Assembly (NCBI RefSeq): GCF_032362555.1
Contig: NC_083509.1
Location: 6,471,001 to 6,535,000 of the forward strand
Direction of reading: 5' to 3'
Source: Amyelois transitella
Lineage: Eukaryota; Arthropoda; Insecta; Lepidoptera; Pyralidae
Length of the DNA stretch: 64,000 nucleotides
Both the position numbers and the translations under genes were made by a program. The notes under the pieces are model-generated. The model worked only from the letters and a program-made list of their open reading frames with translations, was not told the origin of the DNA and did not search any database. Below, in pieces: positions 1-11,417 of the stretch. Numbering within the stretch: the first letter of the stretch is position 1; the number at the start of each line of letters is the position of its first letter.

Positions 1-563
1 TTTAACAGATAGTCTATCTATATAAGTAGTAAGTATACACGTCGCCATCATAATAAACTTTTCAAAGGGTGAATATATCAGGCATACAACAAATGTCTTA
101 TATCTATGTACGGAAAATAGGTCACATAAAAAGTGTACAAGGTTTGTAATGTAGTTTACGTATTCTTGTAGTCGTATACTTTGTGGTCCACTGTACTTAG
201 TAGGCAATATGATATTGTACTATTGCGTGATCTACTTTTATAAATGTTTGCACGCGATGCAAACACCCTAATGATTCTCCCGAAAAAGTAATAAGGCGAG
301 TAGTTTCTCGTAAACGAAAACAAGGGTGCATTAATTTCAATATTATTACGTCTTTTGCAAGTGTATACAAACAAGTTTATGTTACGATACCCAAATGTGA
401 AAAAGATATAAATTCAAAATTACTTTAGGTAGACTTCTATAGCCGCTGCTGTAGTAAGATCACATTAAACTAATTGCAGTTTGTTTGTTGGTTACAAATA
501 ATTCCGCGTGTAAATCAGCCTATAACTGTTTCATTGCAGTTATAGGTGAGAAACGAAACTTAC
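1..563. other. Intronic or downstream sequence of the MFSD6-like gene
   Basis: AT-rich sequence beyond the last visible exon of the MFSD6-like gene. I see no further MFS-like exon in any frame. The open frames here show no recognisable domain or good splice context, so this is most likely intron. Confidence 0.5.
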
Positions 564-3500
564 TTATCAATCAACAGTATGAGAGCCCCGATGAGCATGA
601 AGACTGCGTGCATAATGAACGGCACCAGGAAAGGATTATCAGGCATAGAGTCAGCGGCAAGTCCGGCAAGGGGCGGGAATATAGCGAGTCCGAGGGTACC
701 GAAAGCGAGCTGTCTGCCCACGTCTCCACGTCCCAGGGAGGTTTCCCGAGTGGCGATGACGCAGGCGGCACCCAGCAATGCCAGTGCAGCGATAGGCCAG
801 ATGTCTGCTAAAACTCTAAAAAAAAGAAAATCTTTTGTTACAATTTTATCATTATCATCATAGTGTGTTCTCGGTTGCATCATTAGCTTCAATAGATACT
901 TCAGAGCCCGGGGTCCACTACCTATCTTTATCTGTGCACCGTGTTTATTTTTTTTATTTTGAGTACCTTCAGGGTCAATATAGGCTACTATAACAGGCAA
1001 CACTGTGACAAGTAGGTACGGTGACTAGTCGGGCGGATCATGCCACCGCCAGAAAGAGGAGACCTCCCGCGCACTACCGCGACGATTTGTAAAAGTTGTA
1101 TTTTGTTATTATGTTTTAGGTTTTTATTGTTATAATTTTGTGATTGTAGTATACGTTAATATACAAGTAAAACGCGAATACAGACTAAGTTAATCTGTGT
1201 TAAGTTATAATTTTTTCACTCACAGAAAGGAACAAAGCCGGCCACATTTTAAACTTCTTACTTAAAAGTATTGATGAAAATTCCATAGTAGCGAAACCGA
1301 GCAGAAGCTAGTAAATCTGATAGTGAGGGTATATATATATATAGCATATAAAACTTACCGTAAAATGAAATAGGTAGTGAATGTAAACGCCGGATCACCG
1401 ACTACACGGCGGCACTCGGCGTCTGCCAGCACGCCGTCCGGCTCGTCGTAAGGGTCCAGAACAAGGCAGCGCACGGCCGGGCGGCACGGTCCCGAACTCT
1501 CGAAGTTCAAGTCTCGAAGCCGCTGTGGAGGCACCACGCACTTCGAAGCCCCGCCTGTTAAAGACAAAATGGGTCTATCATTATTGATAGGAATTGAGTG
1601 ACTGGATAAGAAACAGCGTGTTATGGGAATGTTGTGCTGTGAAAGAAGATGTAGTTACAGGAATAGAAAAAATAGGTATGTTAAGATGGTTTGGTCATGT
1701 GGAGAGGATGAATGAAAGTAATGAGTATGGAGGGAAAGGTCGGAGTAGAAAGGCCGAGACGAACGTATCTTGATCAAATTAAGGAGGTCCTGGCAAATGG
1801 ACAGGTCAAGAGTAACCGAAACCGCCGAGCTTGCATGAAGAGAGTTATAAATGTGGATAAAGCGAAAGAAGTATGCAGACATCGTGACAAGTGGAAAGGT
1901 GTAGTGTCTGCCTATCCCTCCGGGATAAAGGCGTGATTTTATATAGTGATAGATACTACTTATCACTTATCTGGCATCGAAAAAGAGATCATTAGTGCCT
2001 GCATAAAATATAATTAAATTGTATACCCGGGAGACATCAATGTAACAAATTTAAATTTAATAATTATGTGTAACTAAAAAAACTAAATCAAACAGTTTTC
2101 TTCATTTTATGAATGATGAAAGACCGGTCTAAGTGCCGTCGTCGTATCTTACATCGGCATTTTTTATTGGAAATTTTCATTGAAATCCAAATACTTACTT
2201 GTCCTATATGTGCACCAACCCGCATCTGAGGTGGTATTGTCTTCGGGTGGGCCTGGGGCCAGGAGAGATAATGGCAGTCGCAGTCGTGCTTCATGTTGCA
2301 TATACACTGTGCACAGACCATTATAACAAAGGTGCGGCGGGAACTCTTCGTAACTATTGTTGTCGTCGTCGAAGAAGACAGCTTCTTGCCACTATCGGTA
2401 AGAATTATCAAATAATTTAGTTGTTTATAATTATCCCAATATATAACATTATATATAGAAGATTAATTACAAATGAACGAAATGTACACGTACATATGTG
2501 TACCTCCACTCAAAAATCATTAGTACCTAAAGCCATTTTTTGACTCAATTGGATCAGCACAAGGTTGGCTTTTGGCAAATAAATAAATTCAAATGTTTAT
2601 TTGTAAGAGTAGGTAAATAATCCTTGTATGCTTTTAAAGCATAAATTAGCACACGACTTGTTTGAATCAATCTGTTCACCACATGGTTTCTATTTGGGAC
2701 CTTTACATAAAAATTTAATTTTTTTATAAGTCTTGTTACTGTAAATATAAAAGATAAAATTTAGCATAATTTTTTTTTATGATTTTATTAGAAAATGTGA
2801 AGGAAAAGTTAGTTTTTCGTACCGTCATATTTGTTAATGAAAACAAAGGTCCGGCTGTCGTATCGTCGGACATCTCCGAAATAGCAAATGGTTGTTTAAC
2901 CCATGTCATGTTGTCATCTGCGCATCCATATTCACAAGAAGTCAATGCGATCACACCACTCTGAAACAAATTAATTCTGTGACAGAATATAATAAAGGAT
3001 CTCCACTCGTGTGGTCTTATTAGGTGGCTTAATTATGGTAAAGTTTGATTAGCTTACAACAAGAACATATTCAATTGTAAGATAAACAGCGATTAATGAC
3101 AGAACGTCAAAGTTAATAACAACAAAGATCAATAAAGTTACAGACAAAATAGGAAGTTAGCTGATTGATCAATAAAATGGTACGAAGAGGTGTATGCCAC
3201 ATTGAAATAGAGAGTTATCATTATTAAGTAAGATTTTTTGGATTTGTGGCGACTGACACTGCAGTGAATAATCAAAATTATATAATTTTAGTTTCATTAT
3301 TATGAATACGTAATATATACATTAACATACATATATCTTATCTCCTACAAGATATATACAAGGCCAACAGTCTCGAAAAGACTGAAAGACCACGTTGAGC
3401 CATATGAAAAAAATATTGTTATTTAAAAAATGTATTTATTTGAGCACATAACATGAACAACAGGTGGACTAAGTACAATGTTTCCCATTGTAATTTTCCC

Positions 3501-5611
3501 TAAATTCTCCTTAGCGGATCTTCTAGAGCTCATTTAGTAAGTAGATTCAGCTTTACTTTTATTTAATTTTAAGAGAAATTAGCAAATTATACCTTTAAGA
3601 TAACTTATTCAGAAGATTTTGTTTGCAGGTTTGAAATGCAAGAACCATGGCCCTGGCAAGTGCCATGTTGGGAACTGGTTTAGACCGAAGCGAGCAAATA
3701 AACAATCGCGTCGCCTGACCCCGAATCCAAGTATTATGGCAAAGCTAACTTGCCTTCTCTCCCGACCACCGGTTGCATCGCATGTCCTCCTTGCACACCT
3801 CTTGCATGACATAAGCGCTATTCTCATCACACATGAATAAAACATTTGGTCGCCGCGCCTGGAAAAAATAATAAAAATTAAGATTTGATATTTTATTTAA
3901 TATTAATTATCCGGGCTCCTCTCAAAAGTTGTGAGGATACTGAGGATGCAACCCAGACTGTTGCCAGGTGGATAATGATATTAGTTATTTCTACAAGTTT
4001 TAATTTTTTTTTTAAATAATGTCTCCATGCAAACCTCCAACTTTTAAAAGTTACCAAGTCAGAAATCAGTATGACTTTTATACCTCATGGCGCTCAGCGG
4101 CCGGTATGGTTAGTAGTAAGGTATAAAAGAGAGCACTAAGTATAAGGCACACAGCGGTGGTTATCCTGAGCAGGCGTCCGGAACCGCTCGGGGCCGGCGC
4201 GCCACCTGTCGACCCTCGCCCCACTGATAACCTGCAACCCAAAAATTACGAAAATAAATTTACATTATGATATAAATTCAAGAACCAATAGCCCTAAAGT
4301 ACATGCTCCACCCAATAATTTCCTCGCTCTCCTCCAATCGCTGGATTTATAAAATTTTAACTAATACAGTCAAGAGAGTCAATCAAATGTAAATAAGGAG
4401 TCATTCATTTAAAAATCTTTAAGCTCGTAAGTACCTAATTGCAGTAATTCACTGAAGCTCCCCGTATGTCTACAGACGGATGTTCTGATGAGTCATTACC
4501 TACAGCAATCCGTTACATCGCGACTTATGGCATTTCCGTCTTTTTTTTTAAACACTGTTTCTTTTTTGCAAGTACCGAAGCTTTCATCAGAATAACTAAG
4601 ATGTATGTACTTACGTTCAAGTAGGTATGTTATCGGTATTATTTACGATTATTACTTACTTATCAATGAAAGGTCCCAACAAGGCTGGACCCAGAAGGGC
4701 GATGCACGGCGCGACTGCTGATATTAGTCTGGCTTCTCCTCTGTCCAGACCCAGAGACAGCATGTGCAGTGGTAGAAATGGGAAAATGCATCCCACCCCT
4801 AAAATATACAATGACATGCTTTGTACGCAGGACATGAAACATTTTATTAACGAAAACATCTGTCGTGTCGTAAAATTAAACTATAAAACGAGTCATGAGT
4901 TCATCATGATAAAGTATTTTTAGAAATTACCTATCTATTTCGTCTTTGACTACAAAGAAGTGTGTTAATGACAAGGCATGGTGTCTACAGATATGTCGCA
5001 GTCGCTATAAATTTTACTTGAATACTTATTAGAATAATTTTACAGGAAAATTTAGGTGAATGCATGCATCGCAATAGTAAATATGAAATGAAAGGATATA
5101 GAGGTCAAATGTTACATTGGGTGCATTGCAGTGGCAAGACCGAGGTGAATGGTCCCTAAATCATTCGGCAGTGCAGAGCCGCTCCTTAGAAGGAAACTTG
5201 CGACACGGCTCATAGCTCGCTGAGATGATTCTGGCGAACACGTTACGACCATAAAACAACTTTTTGTCGCCCGTCAAGGGGGACAGTCGACAAAACCAGC
5301 TACACTTGTTAAGGCAATCAAAGAAACAGCAAACCGAACAGAAAATATATTCTTAATATGAGTTAGATCGTTCGTACAAAATTTTGCAAACTTAATTTAA
5401 AAACCGTTGAAACCTAAATTAAAACGTAATTTTTAATAATTTTTCCAAGACCACTGAAGTAATACTACCTACTCGTATAGGTACGTATAGGATGACGGTT
5501 TTTCTAGTGGATAAGGAATCAGATATAATTATCACTTCCACACTTACCTGAGAGAAAACAAAATAGCACGCATTTTAGCGTGACGAGGTTCTTGTTCACG
5601 CACTGCTTCAT
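564..5611 (-). CDS. MFSD6-like major facilitator transporter, 5' eight exons (3' end beyond the left edge)
   Basis: Eight exons on the minus strand join in frame: 5548-5611, 4660-4798, 4084-4231, 3754-3858, 2823-2960, 2199-2391, 1359-1554 and 564-815 (1,235 nt, about 411 residues). The ATG at 5611 opens a short N-terminus (MKQCVNKNLVTLKCVLFCFL), followed by the first membrane segments with FPFLPLHMLSLGL and ALLGPALLGPFIDK. This is the pattern of the MFS_1_like/MFSD6 family. A long extramembrane loop with paired cysteines follows (exons 4-7), then a return to membrane helices (ADIWPIAALALLGA, then HAVFMLIGALILLIDK). MFSD6 proteins are multipass membrane proteins whose substrate is uncertain. 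The gene is incomplete: exon 8 ends with a donor at 563 and I see no continuation in bases 1-563. The intron after exon 4 appears to use a GC donor (AAG|GCAAGT); reading past it gives a stop at once. Family assignment is confident; the exact orthologue is not. Confidence 0.88.
1331..1343. repeat. (AT)n microsatellite
   Basis: A short run of alternating AT just outside MFSD6-like exon 7. Confidence 0.7.
1595..1945 (+). mobile_element. RTE-like LINE 3' end, degenerate, antisense in an MFSD6-like intron
   Basis: The plus strand encodes the tail of a reverse-transcriptase ORF in broken frames: LRWFGHVERMNE near 1685, RPRRTYLDQIKEVL near 1755, RACMKRVINVDKAKEV near 1830. It ends with a conserved 3' tail reading into AAGGCGTGATTTTAT. 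The same protein tail recurs at about 17.6-18.2 kb and 27.75-28.05 kb. It is only the 3' part, as expected of a 5'-truncated LINE copy. It lies between exons 6 and 7 of the MFSD6-like gene, on the opposite strand. Confidence 0.75.
3325..3405 (+). repeat. Dispersed repeat family A, fragment
   Basis: Contains a diverged start and the GCCAACAGTCTCGAAAAGAC block, then GACCACGTTGAGC, matching the start of the better copies at 9,267 and 58,043. It lies in an MFSD6-like intron. Confidence 0.6.
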
Positions 5612-6441
5612 TTTAGTTGATCTCTCTAGACAGATTGGTCGCACGAGTTTCCGAACTTCAAACCATATTTTTCTGAAACAACCAGATGAGTACTTAGCAA
5701 CATGTAAACTTTAAGCACTAGATAGAATATAGAAATCTTTCAATAAGTACTTAATTTTATAGGATTTTATATTAAGTAGTTGACGTGTATATAAACAATA
5801 CGTTTTCAAAGGTAATAGCTAATGTTAGAATTTGGGGGCGAATTGGGGCCAGGGCCATTTATTTACGCGCCCACATGCGACCGTCCCTCTGTACGAGCAT
5901 TGGATAATTTGTACATCTATTGTTGTGGTGTGATCTCATGTAATATGTACCGTACCATACGATTGGTTGCCTAGAAGAAATTGCAGTGTGATAAGGCCCC
6001 TTTCAATTTTATTTCTGTTAATATCTGTAGTTTATAGGTAGGTTTTATGCCAGCAAGTGCAAGAAAAAGAAAACTTAAACTATCTACTTACGCACACGCA
6101 TTTTTTGAAAACATTAAGTAAGTATTTATATTTACATTTAACTACCCAATATTTTATCAGCATTTTAATTTCTGATAAAAGATCAACAAATTACATAGGT
6201 ATGTAAAAACCTACAACCGGTTTGTTTAATAACACTGGTCACCAAAAAGAATAAAGTTGGTTGTTTCCTATGAGATTTTTTTTGTTTCTGTTTTAAATTG
6301 ACGCGTATTTATCAAATACGGCAGCCATTTTCTCTAACAGCTTTTGTTTTTGAGTTATAGCTAACTACCCTCACTTGATATTTTTATTTAGATTTTCGTT
6401 TTTTTTCGGGTACTAGAACACATTTTGTTGTCGGTTTCGAT
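5612..6441. other. Intergenic, upstream of the MFSD6-like start codon
   Basis: This holds the presumed 5' UTR and promoter of the minus-strand MFSD6-like gene and the 5' flank of the plus-strand ORF at 6442. I see no coding exon or clear core promoter motif. Confidence 0.4.
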
Positions 6442-7295
6442 ATGGCTTCCTCAAGAAGATGTTGTCTGCTTAAGCCAGATTGTTTTTGCTATATTTGTGG
6501 TGAATATGTATTTAAAAAATATCGAAAACCTATATCGGATTTTGTGACTCATATTGTTTGCCAGAAGTGTGTAGTATGTCTACGGTTGTGGTCCAGTGGA
6601 AAAAGAGATGGAACAATGTTCGAAACACCAATGATTTGGCGAGAACCTCAAAACCATCATAACGACTGCTACTTTTGCGTTGTGAAAATAAACGGAATCA
6701 ATCCTGGAAATCGAAGTAAGTGGTCTTATCCCAACTTAGCTTCTGCTCAACGACCTCAATTAAGATCACGAGAGGTACAACCCAGCACATCTAAATCTTC
6801 TGATGATCCAAATATTTTCTTTTTCGCAAGTTTCCAGGATTAAGCAAAGAAAAATTGAAAGCAGGTATTTTTGATGGGCCACACATTAGGCAAGTCGTAA
6901 AAGACCCCAATTTTGTCGAATCAATGACTGAAGTGGAATCCAAAGCTTGGAATTCATTTGTTTTGGTTATGAGTAATTTCCTAGGCAACAAGAAATCTGA
7001 CGACCATGTTAAGCTTGTTGAGAGCATGCTATCAAACTTGCAAGAGCTAGGGTGCAACATGAGCATAAAAATCCACTACCTGCACTCGCATTTAGACCAA
7101 TTTCCTGAAAATTTGGGTGATTTTAGTGAGGAGCAGGGTGAAAGATTTCACCAAGATCTTCGGACAATGGAAGGGCGATATCAGGGAAGATGGGACTCAC
7201 ATATGATGGCGGACTACTGCTGGAGTTTGAAACGAGATCTACCTAACGTCGTTCATGCAAGAAAATCATATAAAAGATCATTTGATAGTGTTTAA
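6442..7295 (+). pseudogene. Multicopy arthropod ORF family, internally deleted and frameshifted copy
   Basis: Two adjoining open segments belong to one protein family. The first (6442-6843) starts MASSRRCCLLKPDCFCYICG and carries paired-cysteine motifs (CFCYICG, CQKCVVC, CYFCVVKI). The second is in another frame, readable from about 6828 to 7295, and contains FPGLSKEKLKAGIFDGP, GCNMSIKIHYLHSHL, SEEQGERFHQD, YQGRWDSHMMADYCWSLKRD and a basic C-terminus. From memory, full-length members of this intronless family, annotated as uncharacterised in many arthropods, have a central block of roughly 250-300 residues between these two parts. Here that block is missing and the junction near 6830-6845 changes frame. 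The family behaves like a mobile or retrocopied gene, but I do not know its enzymatic class. There are no introns and no host gene nearby. It is not expected to make a functional full-length product. Confidence 0.6.
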
Positions 7296-8090
7296 TAGAT
7301 ATTTTGTTGAAATATGTATTAGTTTTTTGTCTTTATTTGGTCGAAATTATGAAACTGTATATTTCAAAAAGTAAAGCTGTTGGCAATCTCACAGTATTTT
7401 TTTCATAGTCAGGACCATAGAAATAACCAATAAGAGAGAAAAAAATGAAGGAAACCAGAATCGTGTTGACCAGTGTAATCATTAAATCAGAATTTGAATA
7501 ACAAAAATGCTTTGAAAGTTATCCACCATTCTGTAATGGTAGCTACAAGTATGATGGCCCAAAAAGCATACAACATTTTACCTTAGTCTTTTATAAAAAA
7601 TTATATTGGCTTGGCTATAAAACAGAGCTGATGAATTTATCATTAAACAACATAAATGAGATGAAACGCTTCGAGTGTCTGCAGAATACTCATTGCATGA
7701 TTACTACGTAGTCACGCAACTTAAAAAAGAAATAAGTAGGTTGGTTGGTGAGGACAGAGAACACGCCTTTGAACTTAACGGTTGAATTCTTCGTCTTCGT
7801 CATCCTCGCCACTAGGTGCATTATGAAGTATTATAAGTACATATATTTATATTTTATGAAATGTTACTAAGCTTAGATACTTACACAGTAATCTGAATGG
7901 CTATACACAATTATGTGACCTGCCTTCAAATAAAAGTTTCCTTGTAAGTATCATGAGATACGATAATCACACTCTCAACAATATTAAGTTTTATAATATA
8001 ACAGGTAGATACTATAGCTATAGGTATCTTAAAACTCAGGTAGATCAGTAAAAGTCTCAAGTTCATTTCCAATTTTTACTACGCTTTTAT
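7296..8090. other. Gene-free AT-rich stretch
   Basis: Downstream of the broken ORF. I see no coding potential, recognisable repeat end or RNA gene. Confidence 0.4.
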
Positions 8091-8097
8091 TAGCTTG

Positions 8098-8120
8098 GGT
8101 TGTATGTATGTATGTATGTA
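8098..8120. repeat. (TGTA)n microsatellite with attached repeat fragment
   Basis: About five TGTA units, followed by a stretch (to about 8,210, including TGATCAACTTGAAACTTTGC) that resembles dispersed repeat sequence common in moth genomes. TGTA runs also flank other repeat tails in this window (near 10,905, 18,170 and 28,200). Confidence 0.55.
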
Positions 8121-9054
8121 ACGGAATCTTTGAGCTTAATTTTCACTGATTTCTAAACGTCTGATCAACTTGAAACTTTGCACACGTATCAAGGACCGAT
8201 GACAATGCAATATTTTGATAAGAGTTTCTCATTATCCTTATTAAAACTGCCAGGATTAATAAATTCATTTTTAGATCCTTCGTATGAGAGTAAGAGAGAC
8301 AGAGATAGCACCAGTGCCAGTAATCTCCATACAAGAAACCAAGAAGTTCTGACGTATAAGGAGTCCAAAAAGAGATGTAATATATTTCCATATAATGTTA
8401 CTATTAACCTGAGGCTTTTTTATTTCATCGCATCGCTCCATTTAGAATTACCATTAGAAACAATAGTAGAATTAGTAGAATATTTTAAAACAATAAAAAA
8501 TATATAAGTAATAAAACAAAAGTAATAAATGAAAATTGAACAACTAAATTTACAACAATACAAGAATAAAGTTACTACCTACAGAACTTTGCGATATTTA
8601 ATACGTATTTAACATATTAATGCGATTCTTGAATTAACATTATGTAACTTTTGCATATTTATAATAGCAACACTGTAATACTCGCTTGGAAAATGAGTGA
8701 CAGTTTGTTTATTTATGTAAAATAAGTTTTGCAGTAAGTTTTGAATTCGATTCTAACACCTGTAAACTTTCTTTCTGTTTTTTTACCGGTGCCTGTGTAT
8801 TTACCTATTTGCACTTTGTTTTGTGCTGATAACTTGTCGTTATTTGGAGTTTGGTATCTTCCGTTGAGTCTAGCTTTGTTCTTCCGGATATTCGTGTGAT
8901 TTTATCATCTGAGATTGGACTCTGACTGTGTTCACTGTGTTGTGCAGATATTTTGAGATAGGACTCCTGTAAAAAGTACCTGATTATTTGAGATAGGAGT
9001 CCCAAGTTTGTGTTTGTTTTTGTGAAAGACAGATTTTACTACAAAAGTGCCACG

Positions 9055-9101
9055 ATGTCTTCAGATAAACATTGTTGCGTTCCTGGTTGTAAAGGCAGTG
9101 G
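9055..9101 (+). pseudogene. Isolated THAP-type first exon
   Basis: An ATG at 9055 opens MSSDKHCCVPGCKGSG, followed by a good GTATGT donor near 9102. A Cys-x2-4-Cys pair directly after the initiator is the hallmark of the THAP zinc-finger N-terminus, found in host THAP genes and P-element-type transposases. I found no matching second exon (the C2H half with its conserved Trp and AVPTIF-type end) in the next several kb. This is therefore either an orphan exon of a decayed transposon or the first exon of a gene with a very long intron. The 300 bases upstream carry two near-copies of GAGATAGGACTCC / GAGATAGGAGTCC (about 8,955 and 8,990). Confidence 0.4.
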
Positions 9102-9266
9102 AGGTATGTTTGAAATATTTTTGTTCCTGTATCAATCTGCCTCTTAATCTTGTGGTTTGATTCCTGGCAAGGCCACAATCGAAAATTGTTATGTTTGCTG
9201 GATAGTCAAAAATATTATTAACAGTGATTTATCACTATAAAATTCTTTTCAACTGGGTTTAACAAT

Positions 9267-9427
9267 CATCATACATACATGCATACATATAATCACGTCT
9301 ATATCCCTTGCGGGGTAGACAGAGCCAACAGTCTTGTAAAGACTGATAGGCCACCTTCAGCTATTGGGCTTTAAGATAGAATTGAGATTCAAATAGTGAC
9401 AGGTTGCTAGCCCATCGCCTAAAAAAG
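9267..9427 (+). repeat. Dispersed repeat family A, 5' two-thirds
   Basis: Begins with a CATA run, then the diagnostic blocks TCCCTTGCGGGGTAGACAGA, AGACTGATAGGCCACCTTCA and TAGTGACAGGTTGCTAGCCC. The best full-length relative in the window is at 58,043-58,312. It looks like a SINE or the 3' end of a LINE; I cannot decide which from sequence alone. Confidence 0.75.
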
Positions 9428-9607
9428 AATCATGATGATGAGAATATTATGAGATTTAATCCAATCAGGCCACATATAACTTTAAGAAAGTTAGTTGTGA
9501 AAACCTCCGGCGATGGGCGCATGGTTGCGAAAGTCATTTCTAGTAAGATAGTTATACAGCGTAGTAGAAGTAGTAGGAAGTTAACACTTCTACCAAAAAA
9601 TAATTGT

Positions 9608-9735
9608 ATAAAAAAACTAAAAAACTAGGCGTTTTATTGCTAATCAAACTAAAAAATAGAAAATAAATAATAGTTTAAAAAAAACTAAAAAACTACGCTT
9701 TATTGCTAATCAAACTAAAAAATAGAAAATAAAAT
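9608..9735. repeat. Tandem duplication, unit about 67 bp
   Basis: Two consecutive copies of an A-rich unit containing TTTATTGCTAATCAAACT followed by AAAAAATAGAAAATAAA. The copies differ by a few bases and short indels. The second copy abuts the left arm of the large palindrome. Confidence 0.75.
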
Positions 9736-9737
9736 TT

Positions 9738-10077
9738 AAAGACAAAGGAATTATAAAACAGTAGTAGCAAGTCGAACAATCGGTTATAGTCAATTACCTC
9801 CGATTAAAATTATAACAAAATTAAATTTATAAACAAAACAATTTAAATCAGAGTAAAAAGCGTGGGGTGCATTTTACTTCATTTTCATAACTCTCTTGTC
9901 ATAAATATATGCTGATAGAATGATTTTAATATTTACTACATCAGGCACCCCACGCTTTTTACTCAGATTTCAATTGTTTTGTTTATAAATTTAATTTTGT
10001 TATAATTTTAATCGGAGGTAATTGACTATAACCGATTGTTCGACTTGCTACTACTGTTTTATAATTCCTTTGTCTTT
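9738..10077. repeat. Long near-perfect inverted repeat: 133-bp arms, 74-nt spacer
   Basis: The left arm 9738-9870 and the right arm 9945-10077 are reverse complements over 133 bp without gaps. By eye I count two mismatches, both near the inner end. The spacer is 9871-9944. The right arm continues outward into an open minus-strand frame (to 10231) that the left arm lacks. The right arm therefore looks original and the left arm looks like an inverted copy. Transcription in either direction would give a long hairpin RNA. No hAT- or Helitron-type termini or obvious target duplication border it. Confidence 0.9.
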
Positions 10078-10231
10078 TTACTGAGTATAGTCTAGCACCA
10101 TAACCAGAATCGAATTTTAATAATCCGTTTAGTTCCCCATTTTTTTTCCTTCGAAGCACCGTAAAACCAATTCCACTGTATAATGACGTAATCTTTCCAG
10201 GGCGGAAAATATAGGGCGCTGTCGCTACCAA

Positions 10232-10656
10232 CTATAGATTTGATTACTTATTTCAAAGTAAGATGACGAGAAAATTATCGTCATGATTACAATATTATGG
10301 TTATTACGTAATAAAAGATTTAATGATTACGACACAGGATTTTTCAGTTCAGTGCGTTAATGTAGTACACTGTATCTGGGTTATGATTTGTGTAAACATA
10401 AACATGACGACCCAACTTTCACACAACTGACTGTTACCTATGTGGCAAACCGCCAATCCGAATTTATTTTCATTTAATCACAGCAGTTCAATTTTCACCA
10501 GATTTTTAACTTGATTGTCTACCTAATCGTCGTGCTGTTTTCAAAATCTCTTTTATGACCATTTCTTTAAGTATATAGGTATGTAGGTAGGTACTTTGCT
10601 TTTGGTAGATAGGTTCTTCTCTTTTGTAAAAACAAAAGGACATTGTGTTTCCTCGT
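10232..10656. other. Gene-free stretch
   Basis: No coding exon or recognisable repeat end seen between the palindrome-linked open frame and the next dispersed repeat. Confidence 0.35.
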
Positions 10657-10918
10657 GCCGTGTGGTTCCCGGTTCTTTAATAGAATAGGACCACTCTATC
10701 TTACTCCTTGATGTCGTAAAAGGCGACTATGGGAATGAGTGGCTAATAAACTTGGGATTCTTGTAAGCCGATGGGCCAGCATCTTGTCACTATTTGAATT
10801 TCAATTCCATCACGCCATGCTGCTGAACGTGGCCTCTTTCAGTCCTTTCAAGACTGTTGGCTCTGTCTACCTCGCAAGGGATAAAGACTTGATTATATGT
10901 AGGTAAGTATGTATGTAA
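10657..10918 (-). repeat. Dispersed repeat family A, near full length, reverse orientation
   Basis: On the minus strand it reads TCCCTTGCGAGGTAGACAGA, then the AGACTG block, a diverged central part, GTCGCCTTTTACGACATC and GGAACCACACGGCAC. Both ends of the family are present. Confidence 0.75.
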
Positions 10919-11417
10919 CATTATTTTTCATGTGAATCATTGCGGCAAAGTAATAAATGGATGAATAATTAAAAAGATAAAGTTACAATAAACATATTGT
11001 ATAAAAGTATGATAATGCCGCTAACTTGTAGGTACATACTTTTTTATTAGTTTGTTAATTACAAATTGACTGTGAACCAATAACCCGGTAGCAATTCTGT
11101 AATAAAATCTTTTAAACTTAACAAAAATGTGTTTCTGTAGTTGGCTTGTGAAACTTGATAGGTTAAATGCTGATAGCCTTATTTCATGACCTATTAAAGA
11201 CTTAGATGGATTGATGTTTAGTATATGTGTCATGCTCACGACTGGAGGAGCTCCCGATCCGAATCAAAGAGGGTAGGTATTCATTAATGAGAGTAATTAA
11301 TGTAGAGAAACGAAAAAAAATGCAGGGAATGGGAATGAATGGAATTCAATGGAGTGGTGATCCAGGTGCTCCGCTTTATCCTTTGGCAAACAGGTGTGAT
11401 GTAACTTAGTACCTATA

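Noticed and set aside
560..1003. A 147-codon open frame on the minus strand
   Set aside because: Only 564-815 is MFSD6-like coding sequence. The upstream part of the open frame is intron, because the acceptor at 816-817 joins exon 1359-1554 in phase.
1712..1936. Open frame on the plus strand with RPRRTYLDQIKEVL
   Set aside because: This is the decayed 3' end of an RTE-like LINE, not a host gene.
8178..8507. 109-codon open frame
   Set aside because: Low-complexity AT-rich frame without family similarity, and its start overlaps dispersed repeat sequence.
9983..10231. 82-codon minus-strand open frame partly inside the palindrome
   Set aside because: No recognisable domain, and its last third is duplicated in the left arm. 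Kept only as context for the palindrome finding.
11227..11409. Open frame with an MRVINVEK-like stretch
   Set aside because: Slightly resembles the LINE tail (MKRVINVDKAK), but the similarity is too short to annotate separately.
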